Below, in pieces: positions 1 to 6,637 of a DNA stretch of 8,928 nucleotides (the first letter of the stretch is position 1; each line of letters starts with the position of its first letter). The position numbers and the translations under genes were made by a program. Origin of the DNA: an uncultured Veillonella sp. GTDB lineage: Bacteria; Bacillota; Negativicutes; Veillonellales; Veillonellaceae. The notes under the pieces are model-generated. The model was not told the DNA's origin. It saw nothing but the letters and a program-made list of their open reading frames with translations, and did not search any database. The stretch covers positions 1 to 8,928 of the forward strand of contig USAV01000077.1 of the NCBI GenBank assembly GCA_900552715.1, given 5' to 3'.

Positions 1-662
1 TTAATATTAGCTTCTACCACATCTTCTACATAAATGAAGTCTCTTGTTTGTTCCCCATCACCATATACGGTTAAAGGCTTACCTTCAACGATTAAACGAT
101 TGAAAATACTAATAACGCCACCTTCACCACCATCACCTTGACGTGGACCATATACATTGGCATATCTAAAGCATACTGTATTTAACCCGAAAGCTTCACG
201 ATAGATACGTAAATACCCTTCTGCAGTAAGCTTAGTCAAACCATAGAAGGATGATGGCATACCACTTAGTTCTTCTGTCAATGGTAATACTGCTAAGTCC
301 CCATACACAGCAGCCGAAGAAGGCATTAAGAATTGTTCAACTTTCACCTTACGACAGGCATCAAGTACATTAATAAGCCCTAACAAATTAACATCACAGT
401 CATAACTTGGATTCTCCATAGAGGATTGAACCATAGTTTGAGCAGCCTCATGAAATACAATAGAGGGCTTAAACTCTTCAAAAACAGATAATAATTTTGG
501 ATCTCGTACATCCATCTCAATAAATTGAGCAGAATCATGTACAAAAGAACGCATACCTGTAGATAAATTATCTATAACGAGCACATTGTGCCCCAATTCA
601 ATTAATCGATCAACGAGATGGGAACCAATAAAACCGGCTCCACCTGTAACACATATATTCAT
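1..662 (-). CDS. NAD-dependent epimerase/dehydratase, GalE-like (3' end cut off by the window)
   Basis: This is an extended short-chain dehydrogenase, probably a nucleotide-sugar epimerase such as UDP-glucose 4-epimerase. The 220 visible codons begin with the Rossmann NAD-binding motif TGGAGFIGSH (residues 6-15). Asp31 in the VIDNLSTG segment would bind the adenosine ribose. SSAAVYG (115-121) carries the active-site Ser, and Tyr140 and Lys144 form the YxxxK pair (YGLTK). RYANVYGPRQ and GDGEQTRDFIYVEDV are typical substrate-side segments. The ATG has a strong AGGAGG site (668-673) 5 nt upstream. The gene follows rnhA by 22 nt and is probably the last visible member of the ybaK-rnhA unit. GalU in this window makes UDP-glucose, which fits a UDP-glucose to UDP-galactose role. 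The sugar substrate cannot be fixed from sequence: other members of this family act on UDP-GlcNAc or dTDP-glucose. The C-terminal third lies outside the window. Confidence 0.9.
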   Translation of the reverse strand, partial: MNICVTGGAGFIGSHLVDRLIELGHNVLVIDNLSTGMRSFVHDSAQFIEMDVRDPKLLSVFEEFKPSIVFHEAAQTMVQSSMENPSYDCDVNLLGLINVLDACRKVKVEQFLMPSSAAVYGDLAVLPLTEELSGMPSSFYGLTKLTAEGYLRIYREAFGLNTVCFRYANVYGPRQGDGGEGGVISIFNRLIVEGKPLTVYGDGEQTRDFIYVEDVVEANI

Positions 663-684
663 AACACCCTCCTTTCTGAGAAAG

Positions 685-1410
685 TTAAATTCCCGCGCCT
701 TGTTTGGCTAGTACATCAGCCATTTCATTATATGTATCACCCGTATGAGCAGCTACCTTGTGAAAGTGTACGCGCACACGGTCTTTTATAGAGTCATAAA
801 ACGCAGCATAATGTTGAGTCAGTGCATTATTGCGTTTCCATCGTTTAGTAGCCCACATTTCTATTCCCATATAATCATAATATAGGGAACATTCTGGAAT
901 ACCACGGTCAATGGCATATTTCATAACATACATAGCAGCTAGTAGCTCACCAGCTACATTCCAAAATGATGTATATCGTTCATCATTCGAAGGAAATGAA
1001 AAAGTCTCCTTAGACCCATTCAAGAAGATAACGCCACCAGCGCCAACTGTATTGGTGCCTTTATTATAACTACCATCAATATAAGCAATAATATGGTCGG
1101 CCTTAGTAAAATCTGGTTTCACCACATCTGGAGATACCTTATTTTGAACTTTAGAACTAAATCCTATAGGTCTAGAATTCATAGATTTAGACTTAACTGC
1201 TTGTGGCGATTTAGGTTCGCTCCGTTTAGCACTCATGAAATCACTCAAGGATAATCCTGAATCATCTACAAAGGCACGTGCTTCTGCTTCTGTAGGGAAA
1301 GATTTGTAGATAGCACCGCCAAAACCCTTTACCTGTTTCTCACAATCTGCCCATGTAGTATAAACTCCTGGTACACGGCCTTGACGAACTGCATAAAACT
1401 TCTTTGCCAT
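685..1410 (-). CDS. rnhA: Ribonuclease HI with N-terminal viroplasmin-like hybrid-binding domain
   Basis: This enzyme cleaves the RNA strand of RNA-DNA hybrids, as in R-loops and Okazaki primers. The 241-residue protein has two domains. Residues 3-50 (KFYAVRQGRVPGVYTTW, then a GFGGAIYKSF core) form the caulimovirus-viroplasmin/RNase H1 N-terminal fold, which binds hybrids. Residues about 52-104 are a Ser/Lys-rich linker. Residues 105-241 are the catalytic domain, with the acidic set Asp112 (YIDGSYN), Glu155 (NVAGELLAA), Asp179 (YYDYMGIE) and Asp232 (EMADVLAK), plus His222 in AAHTGDTYNE. All expected metal-binding residues are present, so it should be active. The AGAGG ribosome site (1416-1420) touches the ybaK stop codon, which suggests translational coupling. 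This architecture is known in Firmicutes and eukaryotic RNase H1, unlike the single-domain E. coli enzyme. Confidence 0.95.
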   Translation of the reverse strand: MAKKFYAVRQGRVPGVYTTWADCEKQVKGFGGAIYKSFPTEAEARAFVDDSGLSLSDFMSAKRSEPKSPQAVKSKSMNSRPIGFSSKVQNKVSPDVVKPDFTKADHIIAYIDGSYNKGTNTVGAGGVIFLNGSKETFSFPSNDERYTSFWNVAGELLAAMYVMKYAIDRGIPECSLYYDYMGIEMWATKRWKRNNALTQHYAAFYDSIKDRVRVHFHKVAAHTGDTYNEMADVLAKQGAGI

Positions 1411-1419
1411 ACGTACCTC

Positions 1420-1911
1420 TTAATGATCCATTGTAAGTACTACAAATTCAGCATTTACAACAGAGGCCAAGTTCTTTGGATTTACCTTCATCTGCATGCC
1501 TCGTAGACCAGCGCTTACATATACAAACTCTTGAGGCTCCATTGTGGCATCAAAATAGGTAGGAAATGATTTTTTCATCCCCACTGGAGAACATCCGCCC
1601 CGTAAGTATCCGGTAATACCTAGTAAGTCCTTAACATGAATCAGTTCTACAGACTTATTATGACTGACACGAGCCGCTTGTTTCATATCTAGCTCTTCAG
1701 CCACTGGAATACAGAATACTACAAACCCTGTTTTATCGCCCTTACCAACAAGTGTTTTAAAGACTTGTTTTTCATCGAGTCCTAAAGCTTCTACTACATG
1801 AAGGCCTGCAGCACGCTCTTCAGACCACTCATATTCGCTAATACTATAAGGTATCTTATGAGTATCTAAAATACGTAATGCATTTGTTTTCTTATGTTTC
1901 TCTTTACCCAC
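1420..1911 (-). CDS. ybaK: Cys-tRNA(Pro)/Cys-tRNA(Cys) deacylase, YbaK/EbsC family
   Basis: This is a trans-editing enzyme of the YbaK branch of the INS superfamily, which hydrolyses Cys-tRNA(Pro) mischarged by prolyl-tRNA synthetase. Numbered from the GTG start, the protein has 163 residues, close to the family's usual size. It shows the expected KKTNALRILD opening, the conserved lysine in QVFKTLV (Lys52), the glycine loop LRGGCSPVG (about 103-111) and SAGLRGMQ near the C-terminus. An in-frame ATG lies 12 nt upstream (1921-1923) but has no Shine-Dalgarno. The GTG at 1909-1911 sits 5 nt after GGAGG, which overlaps that ATG, so I prefer GTG. The longer form would only add four residues. The gene heads the ybaK-rnhA-epimerase group, with an extended -10 promoter just upstream. 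YbaK and ProX paralogues are hard to separate by eye, but the length and the GGCSP motif favour YbaK. Confidence 0.92.
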   Translation of the reverse strand: MGKEKHKKTNALRILDTHKIPYSISEYEWSEERAAGLHVVEALGLDEKQVFKTLVGKGDKTGFVVFCIPVAEELDMKQAARVSHNKSVELIHVKDLLGITGYLRGGCSPVGMKKSFPTYFDATMEPQEFVYVSAGLRGMQMKVNPKNLASVVNAEFVVLTMDH

Positions 1912-1915
1912 TATA

Positions 1916-1922
1916 ACCTCCA
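1916..1922 (-). promoter_or_regulatory. Shine-Dalgarno that decides the ybaK start (GTG)
   Basis: On the minus strand the bases read TGGAGGT, followed by TATA and then GTG. GGAGG to GTG spacing is 5 nt. The competing ATG overlaps this site and has only AT-rich sequence upstream, so initiation at GTG (1911) is favoured. Confidence 0.65.
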
Positions 1923-1947
1923 TATACTAGCATAACAAATAAATTTA

Positions 1948-1976
1948 ATCATACCATAATATATTTCTATCGATAA
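1948..1976 (-). promoter_or_regulatory. Predicted extended -10 promoter for ybaK-rnhA-epimerase
   Basis: The minus strand reads TGG TATGAT at 1956-1948, an extended -10 (TGnTATAAT type). A weak -35 candidate, TTATCG (1976-1971), lies 17 nt upstream. Transcription would start near 1941, about 30 nt before the GTG of ybaK. The 68-nt gap after the nucleoid-protein gene is the largest in this half of the window, consistent with a separate promoter. A 9-bp all-AT inverted repeat overlaps it. Confidence 0.5.
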
Positions 1977-1983
1977 ATATATT
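1958..1983 (-). repeat. AT-only inverted repeat over the ybaK promoter
   Basis: The minus strand has AATATATTT, an 8-nt spacer (ATCGATAG) and AAATATATT, a perfect 9-bp inverted repeat spanning the -35/-10 spacer of the ybaK promoter. It could be an operator or chance symmetry in AT-rich DNA. It is too weak and lacks a U-tract, so it is not a convincing terminator for the preceding gene. Confidence 0.35.
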
Positions 1984-1991
1984 TTTCATTA

Positions 1992-2990
1992 CTATTTATT
2001 TACGATTTTATTAATATTTTTTAGTTCAATACGCAAGGTTCCATCATCATTAGTTTTGATTTCAATGAACTCGCGATTTTTCATATACTCTACAGGAAAA
2101 GAAATTTCAATGCCCGTATCGGTTTTAATCTTATGATGTTCGCCAACCTTCGTAGCAAACTCTCGATTAACAGGTAGAGGCCTCATCATATCCGCATCAG
2201 CTAATTCTTTCTTAGCCGCCTCTTGTTGAACAGGATTGGCTTTAAATACCTCTTCCACAATGCGAACAGGATCTACTGTATCAGATACTTCTGCATTTTT
2301 CGCAATCATAGACTTTGCAATCGTCAATTCAACGACACCATCTGACTCATGGGCTTGAGCCACCTTATCTACGATAGCTTTCACCTTTTTCACCGTATCT
2401 CTAGAAGATTGGTTAGTGCCTAATTGCAATACCTTATCTGCTAAGATATAGGATACTTCACCATCAAATTCACCTTTTGGTTCAAAAATTCGAACGCTAA
2501 AATCATGCAAATTAATCGATGCAAAGGCGCGTAACTTTTGTGAAGGCATAGGCAACACAGCCTTATGAGAAACAAGTTCTGTAGCTAAACTGCCATCATC
2601 TTCACTAAATAGTTGATGAGTAAAAGCATCATGAGCTTGGCACAGAAGAATGCAGATATAAGATGCATCCGTAACAGCTTCACAAATAATCGTATCGATA
2701 ACAACGGAGTCCGTCGCTTGTTTCATATAGGTAAACAAACTTTCACCTAAATTCTTAGATAACTCTATAAACTTGAGGTCTCCATTTTTATAATCGACTA
2801 ATTGTTTACCAAATGGACTTGCATCATGCAAGGTACCTGTTCTAGCACCGGGGTCTTTGAACGCCTTAACTACATGATTTGCAATATAATCATGAATAGC
2901 TTGATCGCCAACCTTTAATTCATGTTCAGAGTATACAGCTAAAGAAGACGTAAAATCGAAAATCTCTAGCGCCGCCTTATTAATCTGCAT
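1992..2990 (-). CDS. ndpA: Nucleoid-associated protein, YejK/NdpA family
   Basis: This is a 332-residue protein of the 37-kDa nucleoid-associated family (E. coli YejK is 335 residues). The single family domain covers the whole chain. Recognisable features are the opening INKAALEIFDF, the KNGDLKFIELSKNLGESLF segment (about 69-87), a central HDAFTHQLF stretch, and the C-terminal GIEISFPVEYMKNREFIEI region followed by DDGTLRIELKNI. No signal peptide or membrane segment is present, so it is cytoplasmic and associated with DNA. The precise role is poorly known even in E. coli. AGGAGG sits 4 nt before the ATG. The gap to the upstream ligase gene is 27 nt, so it is probably co-transcribed with the biotin-linked genes, although no functional link is evident. 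Family assignment is by overall sequence character and length. Confidence 0.85.
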   Translation of the reverse strand: MQINKAALEIFDFTSSLAVYSEHELKVGDQAIHDYIANHVVKAFKDPGARTGTLHDASPFGKQLVDYKNGDLKFIELSKNLGESLFTYMKQATDSVVIDTIICEAVTDASYICILLCQAHDAFTHQLFSEDDGSLATELVSHKAVLPMPSQKLRAFASINLHDFSVRIFEPKGEFDGEVSYILADKVLQLGTNQSSRDTVKKVKAIVDKVAQAHESDGVVELTIAKSMIAKNAEVSDTVDPVRIVEEVFKANPVQQEAAKKELADADMMRPLPVNREFATKVGEHHKIKTDTGIEISFPVEYMKNREFIEIKTNDDGTLRIELKNINKIVNK

Positions 2991-3017
2991 GATGCCTCCT
3001 TATAACAGTAAAAACGA

Positions 3018-4313
3018 TTACCCTTTATTATACCACTCTTTTAGCTTTCGTTTATCAACTTTTGAGCATTCTGTAAGAGGTAACATAGGAATAGAGTAGA
3101 TGGATTTTGGCCATTCTATGGAAGGTCTATGATGCCGAATTGTTTCCATAACATCGGCGACTAGAACATTATCCTCCAACACCATATATGCTACAAAATC
3201 TTCCCCTTTTACATCATCTATGATATCGATAATAGCTACTTCTGAGACACCATCTATAGATTGCAAATAAGTTTCCATGGAGGGAATAGATATTTTATAG
3301 CCCCCCTTGTTTACCACATCGCCTTGTCGCCCAGTAAACATAAGATACCCCTGTGTATCTATATAACCACAATCATTAACGGTATATGTATCGGAAATAC
3401 CTTCAATATGATATTTTGTAGTTACATATATAACCCCATCATCTGCTTTAATTCGGACCGTTGGGAATGGCCTGCCCACAGTGCCTTCTCGGTCTAGCCA
3501 CTCTTTACCTGTGCAATAGGTTATATAGTTAAGCTCAGAAGCACCATAATACAGAATAAACTCCATATTAGGACATAGCTGTTGCAACTGCTCCATCAAA
3601 TGACGATCAAGCACTTGTGAGCCAGCAATAATATAGTTAATCGCAGATAATTTACATTTACAATGCCTTACGAGCAATCTAAGTTTTGTAGGAAGAGCAT
3701 AGATATGATCTACTTCATATCTTTCAAGCAGCTCAATCCATCGAGTAGGACGCAAGGAACTGGTAGTAACAATGGTTCCTCCTGCCCATAAGACAGCAAC
3801 AACCATATTACTAACACCAGTAAAACTAAAGCTGCCTTGCAAAAAGATTTTTGTATCTTCGTTGATATGAAAGATATTATTTTGAATATCAAAAAACTCT
3901 CGCCAAGATTCTTCCTTTCGCCACAAGGGCTTAGGACGTCCTGTGGTGCCCGATGTAAGCACACCAAAATCAGTTAATGGTAACACGCCTTCATCAGCTA
4001 TAATATGAGCTAATTCGTCTACATACTCAGTATCCATTTCATTATGGCATACCATAGGAATGTAACATCTATACAATGCACCTAACCATTGTACAAGTTG
4101 TTCTAAAAAGGATTGACTCTGAATTAAAAGAACTTTATTTTTTACTGATTCTTTAGCTTCAGTGAGATTTACTATATGACTAGTATCATCAATATCGATT
4201 GATAGAATGGCATCATATAGTTCACTATATGTATACTGTGTATCATCTACAATAAGAGCAATCTTATGAGGCTTTAAGTCTTTATATTGTTGTAACCGTT
4301 CAATAATTGTCAT
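3018..4313 (-). CDS. AMP-forming acyl-CoA ligase, short YhfT/MenE-like type
   Basis: This ANL-superfamily adenylating enzyme activates a carboxylic acid to acyl-AMP and then acyl-CoA. Motifs occur in order: the ATP P-loop LTSGTTGRPKP (119-129), YYGASE (255-260), NDCGYID (313-319, in place of the usual TGDxG), the hinge GRQGDVVNKGGYKIS (328-342), and the C-terminal catalytic lysine in ECSKVDKRKL (Lys418). At 431 residues it is shorter than typical fatty acyl-CoA synthetases (over 500), but both the large and small domains are present. The ATG lies 1 nt after the thiolase stop (TAAAATG). Only a weak GGAA precedes it, so translation is probably coupled. The link with bioY and a thiolase matches B. 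subtilis yhfU-yhfT-yhfS, which is reported in the BirA regulon. The acid substrate is unknown; pimelate or a biotin-related acid is an inference from context. An o-succinylbenzoate-CoA ligase role is less likely because no menaquinone genes are nearby. Confidence 0.88.
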   Translation of the reverse strand: MTIIERLQQYKDLKPHKIALIVDDTQYTYSELYDAILSIDIDDTSHIVNLTEAKESVKNKVLLIQSQSFLEQLVQWLGALYRCYIPMVCHNEMDTEYVDELAHIIADEGVLPLTDFGVLTSGTTGRPKPLWRKEESWREFFDIQNNIFHINEDTKIFLQGSFSFTGVSNMVVAVLWAGGTIVTTSSLRPTRWIELLERYEVDHIYALPTKLRLLVRHCKCKLSAINYIIAGSQVLDRHLMEQLQQLCPNMEFILYYGASELNYITYCTGKEWLDREGTVGRPFPTVRIKADDGVIYVTTKYHIEGISDTYTVNDCGYIDTQGYLMFTGRQGDVVNKGGYKISIPSMETYLQSIDGVSEVAIIDIIDDVKGEDFVAYMVLEDNVLVADVMETIRHHRPSIEWPKSIYSIPMLPLTECSKVDKRKLKEWYNKG

Positions 4314-4314
4314 T

Positions 4315-5421
4315 TTACATACGTTCCATAATCAAAGCAGTTCCTGTACCGCCTGCACCGGCAATAGCACACAAACCATAGCGACCATTACAAGATTCTA
4401 AAGCAGCCATACAATGAAGAGCTAATATAGCACCAGAACAGCCATAAGGATGTCCATACGCTAAGGCACCACCCAATTTATTATATTTTTCTAAATGCTT
4501 GGGATAGGCCTTATTGAAGAGCACATCAATGATAGCAAAGGCTTCGTTCCACTCTACTACATCAATATCATCCATCGTTAGACCAGTGCGTTTTAAAATC
4601 GCTTCTGTGCTTTCTAAAGCTCCTTCTGGACTAAACTGAGGATTTCCCGCCCAAGGCATAATACTATGAATTCTAAAGGGCCCTTTTTCATTAGATACGT
4701 ATACAAAAGCCGCGCCATCATGAGTTAAACAAGCATTGCCTGCATTTGTAATGGAATTAGGTCCTAATAAAGGCTTCATACGTGATAATAGTTTCTCATT
4801 CATCTTAGGGCGAATACATTCATCTACACATGCTTTTCCATCGATGGTAATAGGCATAATATAAGATTGCAAATATGGATTATCTAAGGCCTCAATGGCC
4901 CGTTGGTGACTGCCAATAATGTATGGATATAAATCTTCCTTGAGTACATTATGCTTTTGAATCGTCCTCTCTGCCCCTTCTAACATAGCTAGAGGAGAAC
5001 AATCGTTAGGGCTAAACTGAGCAACCTTATATAGGCCTTCACGATTATCACCAGCTGCATACATCCTATCGGGCTGTAATGAAGAACTTTCAATACCACC
5101 AGCAATAGCCGAATCCATAACACCTGATGCAATATGTGTATAGGCCATCTCAATACTCATCAAGGCTGATGCACATTGCATATCTACGGTAATCCCAGGA
5201 ACAGAATTCGGTAAATTAGTCATGAGCCCCATAAGGCGACCAATATTCCCACCTGTACCAACTGCATTACCACAAAAGATCCCATCCACTTGTGAAATAT
5301 CATAACGATTGATTAATTCATTAATGAGTTGAGCTCCTAACATTTCAGGTCTCATATTTCTATATTGTCCATGTAATACGCCTATAGGGATTCTAAGCCC
5401 ACCATGAATATATACTGACAT
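4315..5421 (-). CDS. Thiolase family protein (acetyl-CoA acyltransferase-like), YhfS-like
   Basis: This 368-residue protein belongs to the thiolase superfamily, which forms or cleaves 3-ketoacyl-CoA. The nucleophilic Cys83 lies in VDMQCASALMS. TNAGNACLTHDGAA, NEAFA (292-296) and His324 in GGALAYGHPYGCSGA are all present. The C-terminal motif is unusual: in place of the canonical CxGGGxG the chain reads AIAGAGGTG, with Ala354 where the second catalytic cysteine normally sits. The nearest cysteine is Cys351, three residues earlier. The start is the ATG at 5419-5421, preceded at 5 nt by AGGAG. An open frame extends 19 codons further upstream but would begin inside a terminator hairpin and lacks a ribosome site. 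The gene lies between bioY (terminator in between) and the ligase (1-nt gap), so it is assigned to the same biotin-linked module. It is slightly shorter than the usual 390 or so residues. Confidence 0.9.
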   Translation of the reverse strand: MSVYIHGGLRIPIGVLHGQYRNMRPEMLGAQLINELINRYDISQVDGIFCGNAVGTGGNIGRLMGLMTNLPNSVPGITVDMQCASALMSIEMAYTHIASGVMDSAIAGGIESSSLQPDRMYAAGDNREGLYKVAQFSPNDCSPLAMLEGAERTIQKHNVLKEDLYPYIIGSHQRAIEALDNPYLQSYIMPITIDGKACVDECIRPKMNEKLLSRMKPLLGPNSITNAGNACLTHDGAAFVYVSNEKGPFRIHSIMPWAGNPQFSPEGALESTEAILKRTGLTMDDIDVVEWNEAFAIIDVLFNKAYPKHLEKYNKLGGALAYGHPYGCSGAILALHCMAALESCNGRYGLCAIAGAGGTGTALIMERM

Positions 5422-5426
5422 ATTAG

Positions 5427-5431
5427 CTCCT
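5427..5431 (-). promoter_or_regulatory. Shine-Dalgarno that decides the thiolase start
   Basis: The minus strand reads AGGAG, then CTAAT, then the ATG at 5421. The spacing is ideal and rejects the longer reading frame that starts at 5478 inside the hairpin. Confidence 0.8.
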
Positions 5432-5436
5432 ATAAG

Positions 5437-5476
5437 AAAATGCAGAAAAGAGGCATCCCAAGGAATGCCTCTTTTC
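5437..5476 (-). terminator. Intrinsic terminator between bioY and the thiolase
   Basis: A perfect 12-bp inverted repeat (GAAAAGAGGCAT / ATGCCTCTTTTC, arms 5476-5465 and 5456-5445) with an 8-nt loop starts 12 nt after the bioY stop. On the minus strand the descending arm ends in CTCTTTTC and is followed by TGCATTTTC, a broken U-tract. The A-run at the stem base makes it nearly symmetric, so it could also act on the plus strand. Since the thiolase gene follows with no obvious promoter, partial termination or mRNA 3'-end protection of bioY is likely. Confidence 0.65.
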
Positions 5477-5487
5477 ATTATTACATT

Positions 5488-6000
5488 CTAAATTTTAATT
5501 TTAGTTGCTAACCAAGAAGCAACGAGACATTTTACAATATCCCCAGGAATGAATGGGAACATTACTACAGGCAATGCCGCCCAAAGTTCAGTTTTTGTTA
5601 CAATCATAAAGCCTGCAACGCCAAATAGATATACTACAGGAATAGTAATTACAAGAGAACGCCATGCATAAGAGAAAAAGCTCTTCTTAGAACCTTTGAA
5701 TACGCTTAATAATGTATAAGCTATTGGCCAAGAGAAGATAAAGCCCCCTGTTGGTCCTAATAATTTGCCAAGACCTGCTGTGCCACCAACGAATACTGGT
5801 AAACCTACAGCACCAAGTAAAACGTAAATGATAAATACAATAAATGCATCCTTTGGTTGCAATAATAGACCTGTTAATGTAGCCACCAAAGTCAATGCAG
5901 TTACCATAGCCGGACTAAATGGCAATGGGAACGAAATATATGCTGAAATACATAATAAGGCTGTTAATAAAGCCATTTTTGTTAAACGTCTTGCTTCCAT
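5488..6000 (-). CDS. bioY: Biotin transporter BioY (ECF S component)
   Basis: This integral membrane substrate-binding subunit takes up biotin, usually with the shared ECF module (EcfA, EcfA', EcfT), none of which is in this window. The 170-residue chain is strongly hydrophobic with about six membrane helices (roughly 8-24, 30-48, 52-68, 84-102, 112-135, 142-166). Family signatures are GLPVFVGG (66-73), LGPTGGFIFSWP (81-92) and PFIPGDIVK (149-157). In the last, Asp154 and Lys157 match the conserved pair reported to contact biotin in structurally studied BioY. Length is typical. The AGAGG ribosome site overlaps the stop codon of the upstream hotdog gene, which suggests translational coupling. 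The gene sits second in a transcript that appears to start at a BirA-like operator, so repression by biotin-loaded BirA is the likely control. Confidence 0.96.
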   Translation of the reverse strand: MEARRLTKMALLTALLCISAYISFPLPFSPAMVTALTLVATLTGLLLQPKDAFIVFIIYVLLGAVGLPVFVGGTAGLGKLLGPTGGFIFSWPIAYTLLSVFKGSKKSFFSYAWRSLVITIPVVYLFGVAGFMIVTKTELWAALPVVMFPFIPGDIVKCLVASWLATKIKI

Positions 6001-6008
6001 AATTACCT

Positions 6009-6575
6009 CTAACTAATACATCTTTGTTTTAAAGATGTTAAATCTTCATTTTCACCAAAAAACGTAGCAGAAAATGCCAATGTGTCACCTACATAACCTT
6101 CTACATGAGCATCTTCAGAGTTTTCCACCAAAGTTACCTGATCATCTGCAATAACGGGTGCATGAAAACAAATAGCCATCTGCTGTGCAGATTTACTAAT
6201 ATTCCAATAATTCCATAAATTTTCTAAAATCATACAACCAGGCACTACATAGGGCGATTCACGATGAATTTCATTGGTATCGTTAATATCATTTACAAAT
6301 CGTATGATATCCTCCTTAGAGAAAGATATCGTCCGATCATTCTCTTCTTCATGAATTATTGAACGAATACGAAATTTTCTCGGTACCGGTCGTAAATCAA
6401 CTATTAAAAAACCTGATTTGTCTAGAATACCAATTGTAGTAGTTTTAGCAACTTGATATAAAATGCCACAGATAGATTGATCACTACCCGAAGCATCATA
6501 ATGCATATGCTTAATAACACTATGCCCTGGTAATCCAAAATCATTATTACACAATGTTGTAAAGAGCGATCTCAT
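6009..6575 (-). CDS. MaoC-like hotdog (R-specific enoyl hydratase-like) protein
   Basis: This is a 188-residue protein whose C-terminal half resembles the MaoC/PhaJ hydratase hotdog fold. FSKEDIIRFVNDINDTNEIH (85-104) ends in the motif that carries the catalytic pair, here Asp99 and His104, and is followed by the substrate-tunnel segment YVVPGCMILENLW (109-121). Such enzymes add water to 2-enoyl-CoA or enoyl-ACP, or remove it from 3-hydroxyacyl thioesters. Residues 1-80 are not part of the minimal hotdog and I do not recognise them; they contain GLPGHSVIKH and a basic VPRKFRIRSI stretch. A non-enzymatic acyl-thioester binder cannot be excluded. It is the first gene after the BirA-like operator and leads into bioY, with its stop overlapping the bioY ribosome site. 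AAGGA lies 10 nt before the ATG, a slightly long spacing. A link with the thiolase and ligase downstream is inferred from the shared operon. Confidence 0.7.
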   Translation of the reverse strand: MRSLFTTLCNNDFGLPGHSVIKHMHYDASGSDQSICGILYQVAKTTTIGILDKSGFLIVDLRPVPRKFRIRSIIHEEENDRTISFSKEDIIRFVNDINDTNEIHRESPYVVPGCMILENLWNYWNISKSAQQMAICFHAPVIADDQVTLVENSEDAHVEGYVGDTLAFSATFFGENEDLTSLKQRCIS

Positions 6576-6605
6576 ATAATCACAGTCCTTTATTTATTCA
6601 ATAAA

Positions 6606-6619
6606 TTGATTATAATCAA
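6606..6619 (-). repeat. 14-bp perfect palindrome over the -10 box
   Basis: TTGATTATAATCAA is a perfect 14-bp palindrome that contains the TATAAT -10 element of the module promoter. It may be a second regulator site or simply a by-product of the -10 sequence. It looks vaguely like FabT-type lipid regulator boxes (TTTGATTATCAAA) but its symmetry centre differs. Confidence 0.35.
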
Positions 6620-6637
6620 CATTATTTTATTAGTCAA
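6609..6637 (-). promoter_or_regulatory. Promoter of the hotdog-bioY-thiolase-ligase module
   Basis: On the minus strand, TTGACT (6637-6632) and TATAAT (6614-6609) are separated by exactly 17 nt, near-perfect for the housekeeping sigma factor. Transcription would begin near 6602, giving a leader of about 27 nt before the ATG at 6575. The -35 box lies inside the downstream arm of the operator-like inverted repeat, so a bound repressor would block RNA polymerase. Confidence 0.8.

Noticed and set aside
1958..1983. AT-only hairpin as a terminator for the nucleoid-protein gene
   Set aside because: The stem contains no G-C pairs and is not followed by a U-tract, so it would be too unstable.
3261..3497. 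Open frame on the plus strand within the ligase gene
   Set aside because: It lies wholly inside a well-supported gene on the other strand, has no ribosome site or recognisable domain, and its composition is a reflection of the ligase codons.
5422..5478. N-terminal extension of the thiolase to an ATG at 5478
   Set aside because: The extra 19 codons read through a terminator hairpin and lack a ribosome site, while the ATG at 5421 has AGGAG at ideal spacing and gives the normal thiolase N-terminus.
5828..6016. Short plus-strand open frame antisense to bioY
   Set aside because: It overlaps conserved BioY coding sequence, has no family resemblance and no promoter or ribosome site that I can see.
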